In this document: piece by piece, positions 58,067-64,000 of the stretch
How positions within the stretch are numbered: the stretch's first letter is position 1
Layout of the letters: each line of letters begins with the position of its first letter
DNA from: Codonopsis lanceolata
Taxonomy: Eukaryota; Streptophyta; Magnoliopsida; Asterales; Campanulaceae
Length of the DNA stretch: 64,000 nucleotides
Reading direction: 5' to 3'
Assembly (NCBI GenBank): GCA_013146195.2
Contig: CM028377.1
Location: 1,550,001-1,614,000, forward strand
Translations under genes and position numbers: made by a program
The notes under the pieces: generated by a model
Database searches by the model: none
What the model saw: the letters and a program-made list of their open reading frames with translations, nothing else
What the model was told of the DNA's origin: nothing

Positions 58067-58426
58067 TTAATCTAGACTAATTAAATCCTTGTGCCATGCA
58101 ACTGTACTCCCAACTGCATCCTCTATCACCGACATGAATGAGTTAGGCCTATATAGCGGAGCCTTGGGATCTAAAGGCACATTGACCCAAACTTTCCAAG
58201 CATCGTTCGAGGGAATGTGGTGCACCATATCATTTGGATCCTTGGATTCTATTGTACCCTCAGCAATAGCAATCTTCAGCCAATTCAGTAGCTTGCATTT
58301 TCTACCAACATCACAGTTAGATCTTTCTTTTCTTGCATATAAATTAGTATAACCCAGAAAGTGAGAACTACCATTTTGGGAGTGAGGAGAGGGTGTATTG
58401 AAATTTTCATTGCCCTTTGAAGCCAT
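58067..58426 (-). pseudogene. CACTA-2 TNPA-type gene, C-terminal part
   Basis: The frame reads GRKCKLLNWLKIAIAEGTIE, SKDPNDMVHHIPSNDAWKVW, VNVPLDPKAPLYRPNS and GSTVAWHKDLI. This block occurs near the C-terminus of many plant En/Spm-encoded second proteins, where (C)KLLxWL...V(A/G)EGxxxSxDPxxxVH...V is conserved. It is the last coding block before the captured host exons. Confidence 0.65.
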
Positions 58427-59156
58427 AACCTATGAACAAATAAAAATTTACACCTAAGTAACAAGTATAAATAAAGCTACAAAACAATCTGTTTTAATAT
58501 AGAATACTTTCTGCATGAGTAGATTTTTCATTTACGCCATTTCCTTCCGATTTGTACTTCTCATGTCAGCCATTTCCTTTTCAAATCAGAAATCTCACTC
58601 TCAAGAACATGTACTCTCTTGGAACTATTGATATGGATACCTACTTTAGAAGGGGTTATACCAAATCCCATCCCTCTTACCCTTCCATTCCGTTCGGTCC
58701 GAGGGTAATAGAGAGTGCATCTTCACCATAGGTAATGAATTACCAGGAGAAACTTGCGAGGAATTGAACTCCTTAATCTTGTTCTTAAAAATGTATAAAC
58801 AATAAAGTAATGTTATGATTATGTGGAGAATTAGAAAATAAATCTGTAATAAAATGTGTTCTTACCACACAATCAGCGATAAAAGGATTTGGTACATCTC
58901 CATTCTTTTTTGTGTGACCTTTACACCAAACTTCGTCTCTACTTATAACTTTTTTTGGATCGTCATTTCTCTAAAAGATGAAACATTATTTAAATGACAA
59001 GACAAACTATAATCAATCGTTTAATGTGTTAGTAGGTTTATAGTGAGTTACCATCTCCTCTTCCAATCGAGCATACCCCTTCCTACTCATTGTGTGTGGA
59101 GTTTTATTCATTGCCCACGATGTGCTTGAACTTTTTGCTCTTTACCTACACCAAAA

Positions 59157-59998
59157 TTAAATTGTAAGTACAAAACATAGCTTACCAAAATCCTTAAAAT
59201 AACACTTACAGTGTACCTCAAATTCCTCGCATGACTTTCCTGCTACAAAATTGTTCCAGTCTTCAAGAGATTTCATGCTATCCGATCTAAGGTTAGCAAT
59301 CAAAGACTCCTTATTTGGGAGTATTGATGCATCTCTAAGTGATTTTATTAGCCTAGATTTAGCCTCCCTCCAACGAGTACCCATCATCTGAATAAATAGT
59401 GTTTTGAATGAGTCGTCGATCTTAAACCTCGCCTGTAAGAATAGTGTCACGTCAGATTTATATATATAGTACATACCATGTGAATTTGAAAAGTTATGGT
59501 TTAACCATGAGTTAACTCTATAAATAATACCTTAATACATGTCCACAGATCATCCTTTGTGGTTTCTTTAACTTTCCTCCAATCATCATGAGTAAAGGGT
59601 ACAAGTTCCCGTACTAATGTACCCATGTATGAAGATAACCATTGAGAGTTCAATCCTATAGGTTGTCCTCTTTCATTGAATTCCACCTCAACTTGAGTAG
59701 TAGGAGTTAAGCTGATTTTTCTCATTTTTGTTTTACCTCTTATTCTCATTTGTCGTATTCTTTCTTCAGCAGGTTCTTGATTAGGTACTTCGTTAGATAA
59801 AGCCGGCGAGGGAGAAAGCATTCTTTGAGCAGAAAGTGGGGGAGAAGGTATTCTTTGTGCACTAGAAGTTTGAGCAGGAGAGGGATTAGAACCTCCTTCA
59901 GAAATCCTGATGCCTTCATGTCCCTGTTGTTGGGAAATTGAAATGGCTGCTAGATTCAATCTTTTCGACCGTTTCTTCCCTTGCCTTGAACACTGCAT
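59157..59998 (-). pseudogene. CACTA-2 TNPA-type gene (Transposase_24), N-terminal part
   Basis: 59998-59501 has a basic start, a Ser/Pro/Gln-rich linker with the repeated SAQR(I/M)xSP, and then FNERGQPIGLNSQWLSSYMG, TLVRELVPFTHDDWRKV, KDDLWTCIK. After a normal-looking intron, 59474-59157 has FKIDDSFKTLFIQMMGTRWR, SRLIKSLRDASILPNKESL and SLEDWNNFVAGKSCEEF. A following part near 59100 reads NKTPHTMSRKGYARLEEEM. This is the Ptta/En-Spm protein. Few clear lesions here; 58500-58900 is broken by stops. Confidence 0.8.
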
Positions 59999-60306
59999 AG
60001 TTCATTAATGATGAAATAATATTAATCAGCTATATAAATTGTTTAAATCATTAAGAAAACAAATAATGAGATATTATAACTTGTTCAAATATGTTTGATA
60101 TAACGAAGTCTTACCTCTGGTTGTCCATTAGTCATATTGAACAAATGACGATAAATGTAGTTCACTTATCTAAAGATTCACCTGTTAATGAAAGAAAATA
60201 TTCATGGATTAAATTTTGTATATACATAAAAGTGATATAACTTTATAATATCATGAAAAAAAAACATTGTAATATTAAAGTATTTAAATCAATATACCAT
60301 CACAAC

Positions 60307-60910
60307 TCATGTACTAAAAACCATACATACATACATTGTTTTTACCAATATGTTGTCACAGCCCGTTCTTACGCAACTACCATCTTGGTCATCCATGGTT
60401 TTCTCAAGCAAAGTTGCATCGATTGGGTTATAAGATAATTCATCATCCTCATGATCTTGATCCACGACATATATTTCCAAATCGTGGTAGCCTCTTAGTG
60501 GTGGCCTCAGAACGACTTGCCAATTAGATGATTTGTTTTCTCTCCAATAAAACACTTGGGAGGCTTGCGTTGCTAATATAAAAGGATCTCCTTTAAATTG
60601 ATCTTGGAATTTGTCGAAGTTGATTAAAGTAAATCCATCTTTAACCTTCACTCCACGATAAATATTTGCCCAATCGCACTTAAATAAAGGAATTTGAAAT
60701 TGAAGATAGTCCAACACAATAATGAACTACTAACAAGTGGTTGCTTCGAGTGAAACACCACTATTCTGTGTAGATTTTTCTGATGCCTTTGTGCGAAACC
60801 GACGACCATTTATAATAAAACCAGAATAGCGAAGTGCTTGCTTTCTAGGCCAATATGATAGCCACTTTACTATGTCGAAACTTTACATTTCCATTTCGAG
60901 TTTAACTTGT
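60307..60910 (-). pseudogene. CACTA-2 transposase, DUF4216 region
   Basis: Reads YSGFIINGRRFRTKASEKST, QNSGVSLEATT, then IPLFKCDWANIYRGVKVKDG, DPFILATQASQVFYW and WQVVLRPPLRGYHDLE. The blocks GxRFxTK, QNSGV, PLFKCDW and FILAxQAxQVFY are those of DUF4216. One stop lies between TTC and the next frame. It ends in an acidic segment, as TNPD proteins do. Confidence 0.8.
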
Positions 60911-61009
60911 ATGTATTCAAAACAATAACATATTTATTTGTAATATGTAAGCTAATCTATTAATTGTGTAATAAAACACAACAAAGTGCTAAGAAACCTT
61001 ATTTGTAAA

Positions 61010-61912
61010 CCAATCACAAAAAGTCTCGAATGAATCTTTGAAATTTCTTCTTGAGAGATTATCATGTAGCTTCTTCAACTCTTCCATGCGCATCCTAAGA
61101 GAAAGAAAGAGTTAAAAACCGGAGAGTGAGGAGCGAGTTGGACAAATTTTAATTTATTTTAATCTTACTCTTCATATGGTTCCACTACGTGGTATTAAAC
61201 AACACATATCGATGAGCATTTTGCATGTCTTCATTAGACAATACAATATGCTCTCCTTTCGAGATCGATCGTCCATCAAATGGTCTATCATCTTGATAAT
61301 CCTCGTTACGATTATGTGTTTCACCAATTTCACAAGCTTTCTTGATATATTGACTACAATATCTCATGCACTCATCGGCAAGATAGGATTCGCATATGCA
61401 TCCTTCTGGATGTGAAGGACTTCTAACATTATCTTTGCATGTCTTCATGAATCTACAAAAATTGAATTAAAAAATGAAGCAAAACTACTACTAGAGTATG
61501 AAGAAAATAATGTTTAATAGATGAAATGACTAATACCTTTCAAATGGGAACATCCAATGGGCGATTTGGTCCACATAATCGTGTTTCCGTCCTAAATGTA
61601 TTGGCAGGTGCATCATGATGTCGAAGAAGGAAGGAGGAAATACCTTTCAAGCATGCACAATGTCTCAACAATTTCTTCTTCAACAACTTCTAGCTTTTCT
61701 TTATCAATCACTCTTTGACTTATATCGTTGAAAAATGAACATAGTCGAAATATTGCATTTCTTGGCCCTTTAGGTAAAATTCCTCTCAATGCAACGGGTA
61801 ATAATTGTTGCATTAAAACATGATAATCATGGGACTTAAGTCCAAGTATCTTGTCATCTTTTGCAAAACAATTTGCAATATTTGAGCTGTCGTGTCGGGA
61901 ACCTTCGAACAA
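61010..61912 (-). pseudogene. CACTA-2 transposase, DUF4218 region
   Basis: 61912-61613 reads ILGLKSHDYHVLMQQLLPVA, LRGILPKGPRNAIFRLCSFF, ETLCMLERYFLLPSS. 61448-61185 reads SPSHPEGCICESYLADECMR, YCSQYIKKACEIGETHN. The final part (61010-61110) has MRMEELKKLHDNL and FCDWFTNK. This matches DUF4218 in order, with frameshifts near 61600. Confidence 0.8.
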
Positions 61913-62417
61913 ACCTTAGATTTTTAATCGCCAATAGAAGAAGTCCATCTCGAACTTGTTAGTGTATGTTGTGCTAGTGGAAGGAACATTTTATCTTTTC
62001 ACATCAACATGTGGGTGCAAATCTGACCTAATTCCTATTTTCTAAGTCTTCAGAGCATTAAGACCATCTTTTGATTTTCCTTTGATATCAAGCGAGTGCA
62101 AAGTAAACTTTCTCCACAATTCTTTTCAACATGCATTAAATCTAAACAATGGCGTCTTAGGTAAATCTTGAAAGAGACAATGACACTTTTAATTGACTAA
62201 TAAAATCTACAATTTAATAAAATACTTTTTCACCAAATATTAAATTGAAGTGTAAGAAATGGTTTACCTCGTAATAAGGCAACTCAAAAAAATTGGTTTT
62301 TCTTCCACATAGAGCCTTAACGACATTTTTTCTTTTAATCTTCCTCTTCCTCTTACGGTGACCCTTACCTTTTTTCTTTCCTTTGCTTGTTTCTTCCTCA
62401 TTGTTTTTTTTTTTCCC
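61913..62417 (-). pseudogene. CACTA-2 transposase, end of TNP2 core, cut by the gap
   Basis: Next to the gap a Lys-rich stretch reads KNVVKALCGRKTNFFELPYY, matching the K-x-x-F-F-x-LPYW block of TNP2. Then, broken by stops and shifts, come LDIKGKSKDGLNALK, IGIRSDLHPHVD and TNKFEMDFFYWRLK. Everything upstream in the protein is lost in or beyond the gap. Confidence 0.65.
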
Positions 62418-62517
62418 NNNNNNNNNNNNNNNNNNNNNNNNNNNNNNNNNNNNNNNNNNNNNNNNNNNNNNNNNNNNNNNNNNNNNNNNNNNNNNNNNNN
62501 NNNNNNNNNNNNNNNNN
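62418..62517. other. Assembly gap (100 N)
   Basis: Exactly 100 N. On the left is CACTA transposase, on the right gypsy integrase, so the real junction is unknown. Confidence 1.
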
Positions 62518-62640
62518 AAACAAAATCCATCGTAACATGCTCCCATTCCACTCCTAATATCCAACTATTGTAACAACCCCAAGTTTTGTGTTCCGCCTTC
62601 ACCTGGCCGACAAGTTAGACACCTCGACACGTAATCCGCT
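62518..62640 (-). pseudogene. Ty3/gypsy integrase fragment
   Basis: On the minus strand: IADYVSRCLTC (the C-terminal Cys pair of the integrase HHCC finger). After a frameshift comes KAEH, then WEHVTMDFV, the start of the catalytic core with its first Asp. This matches the C-x-x-C...K-A-E-H...W-E-x-I-x-M-D-F-V pattern of gypsy elements. It is cut by the gap on the left and becomes unreadable after about 62640. Confidence 0.7.
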
Positions 62641-62689
62641 ATTTTTCGCCTCCCATCATCAATCAAGGGACACAAACTCTACTTTAAGT

Positions 62690-64000
62690 CAAAACCCATC
62701 TTGGTTCATCGCGAACTCATACTGTAATTCCTACTCGAACCACAAACCTAGACTCAGCCTCCGAGTCTACTATCTTACAACTCAACCAAGGAGGCAAAAC
62801 CAAACTACCAAAAATCCCACATTCACAAGTTCAAAAAATTTTCAATAACCATAATACCAAGCACTTTAGGTTGAAAATATCTTGACTCATACTTGAGTCC
62901 ATAGCATTCACAAATTCCATGACTAATTAATTAAGCATGTGAATTCCAAATATATCCTTATTCAAAGACTTTTAAACATAAAGTCTCCGAAACTATTTGC
63001 TTCGAGCTACAACATGAAATATAAATACAAGAATTCTAAATCATGAGAGGTAAAGATGGCCATAGAGCAATTGTAATTTAAGGAAGAGTGTTCCACAACA
63101 CACTTCTAAAACAAGTAAGTTAACATTCAGATCATGCAAGTCATGCTCGCAACTTCCAAATCATAGACAATGCATATAAGAGCATCATGTGAAAATTTAT
63201 TCCATTTATTTTTCTTTCTTTCTCGGTAAGAGGTTTAGTCAATTTCTAACCCGCTACTACCAATCCTAGTCCACCAACGAACCTCTTGATCACCAATTTA
63301 GGTACCGGCTAAATTGATTTCAAAGCTGCTGCAAGGATGCGAAGGGTTATGAGAAAAATCTTAAGCATCCTTTACTACAGCCTCACATAATCATGCAACA
63401 AAGGTAATCATGGCATATCCATAAGGCATGAGAATCAAGATTTTATCATGCTATACTTTAAACAAATTACATTGCTTACTAATGCATATAAGCATGTTCA
63501 TACTCAAATACAACTATTTCCGTTAGACATATTTATTACTCTTATAAACCATGTCTTTTCTTTTAACAAAATGCATTTACCATGCATGTTCACAGATAAA
63601 GATCACATATATTATTCTCCTTTTAAAATAACACACGCATCGTACAAGTTATGTCTATACTTCATAATCACAAATATATTTTACTCATAATTTTAAATCA
63701 TCAACGAAATGATAAAATTCCTATCATTAATGTTGTTGCATGTACACATGTATATCATGCAAATATGATATAAAATAACCAAGTATCATCATACATTTTC
63801 TCATATACTCCATGTAATTCCCGCTATTCATATAATGCATAAAACTCATGTAACTCATAACCATGCATATCGGTTAATCAAACGGCTAATATAGCGCATG
63901 AGATTTCTAAACTATTCGCATGTTTATATCACAAAACCGAGAAGAAGTACGCATAAGAATTCCCTCGTGATAATTTTCTAAACAAGGGCAACTCTAACAA
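62690..64000 (-). mobile_element. Gypsy-related non-coding segment, relative of 16800-18300
   Basis: Collinear with the internal part of the LTR X element: GACTCATACTTGAGTC near 62883 and GACTCATGCTTGAGTC near 16951; CCAATCCTAGT, CAACGAACC, GATCACCAATTTAGG and TTAAGCATCCTTTA in the same order and spacing. No coding frame. Minus orientation is inferred from the LTR X element. It continues beyond the window. Confidence 0.6.

Larger units (their letters stand above)
52436..62417 (-). mobile_element. Second CACTA element, truncated at the gap, carrying host exons
   Basis: The left (3') terminus is CACTACAACAAAAAAGGGC at 52436, preceded by GGA, the expected target copy. From right to left on the minus strand: TNP2-type transposase remnant (62417-60307), Transposase_24-type gene (59998-58067), captured host exons (57910-54046), then the terminal repeat array. 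The right terminus is not seen; the TNP2 frame runs into the 100-N gap, beyond which is unrelated gypsy sequence. No intact transposase gene remains. Confidence 0.7.

Noticed and set aside
61176..61415. Plus-strand ORF opposite the CACTA-2 transposase
   Set aside because: It is the complement of the recognisable DUF4218 frame (61185-61448 minus).

Overview
This is repeat-rich nuclear DNA from a flowering plant, most likely a eudicot. The evidence is the transposon families present (Ty1/copia SIRE, Ty3/gypsy Tat/Ogre and Athila, CACTA, MULE, PIF/Harbinger and Stowaway MITEs, Helitron, LINE), plant-type introns, and exon fragments of two plant gene families (calcium-dependent protein kinase and a Tm-1-like TIM-barrel protein). 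I see no intact host gene, tRNA, rRNA or CRISPR array. Nearly every coding stretch is a transposon gene broken by stops, frameshifts, deletions or insertions. Two runs of exactly 100 N (18695-18794 and 62418-62517) are scaffold gaps.

Layout. 1-12792: a PIF/Harbinger-type MITE (117-1188, TSD TAA), an old Tat/Ogre LTR end plus leader (copy A, about 1192-2435), and a 5'-truncated SIRE copia fragment (2549-4980). Tat/Ogre copy B is inserted in the SIRE RNase H region. Copy B has its 5' LTR at 4981-6796, a broken gag, and a reverse transcriptase fused by internal deletion to the integrase C-terminus. 12793-26791: two diverged long gypsy-type LTRs, apparently minus-oriented (12793-16750 and 22046-26791). 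Between them lie a gag remnant, a gap, another LTR-like segment, a Stowaway-like MITE, a non-autonomous element rich in CGCGATTCATCAG-type repeats, and a LINE RNase H fragment. 26792-31870: AT-rich DNA with duplications, a foldback, a 1480-bp MULE-type element with a perfect 9-bp TSD, and a relative of it.

31871-47218 is a complete CACTA element (15,348 bp, 3-bp TSD AAT) on the minus strand, with a decayed TNPD-type transposase and a TNPA-type second gene. A non-autonomous Athila-type LTR retrotransposon (35629-41417, TSD CCACC) sits inside a TNPA exon, and a LINE scrap lies in a TNPA intron. A Helitron-type 3' end follows at about 47568. 48700-52233 carries a CGCGATAC-type hairpin, tandem repeats and a decayed MULE transposase with a probable OTU-like tail.

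52436 to at least 62417 is a second CACTA element, also minus-strand and truncated on the right at the gap. Between its left terminus (palindromic ACAACGTTTT array) and its TNPA gene lie exons of at least three host genes, all on the TNPA strand and with splice sites kept: an unrecognised gene, a CDPK, and a Tm-1-like gene. The CDPK part runs through an intron directly into a Tm-1-like exon, so this looks like a Pack-CACTA carrying a chimeric transduplicate. That is the most interesting object in the window. From 62518 to the end is gypsy-related sequence (an integrase fragment plus DNA related to 16800-18300).
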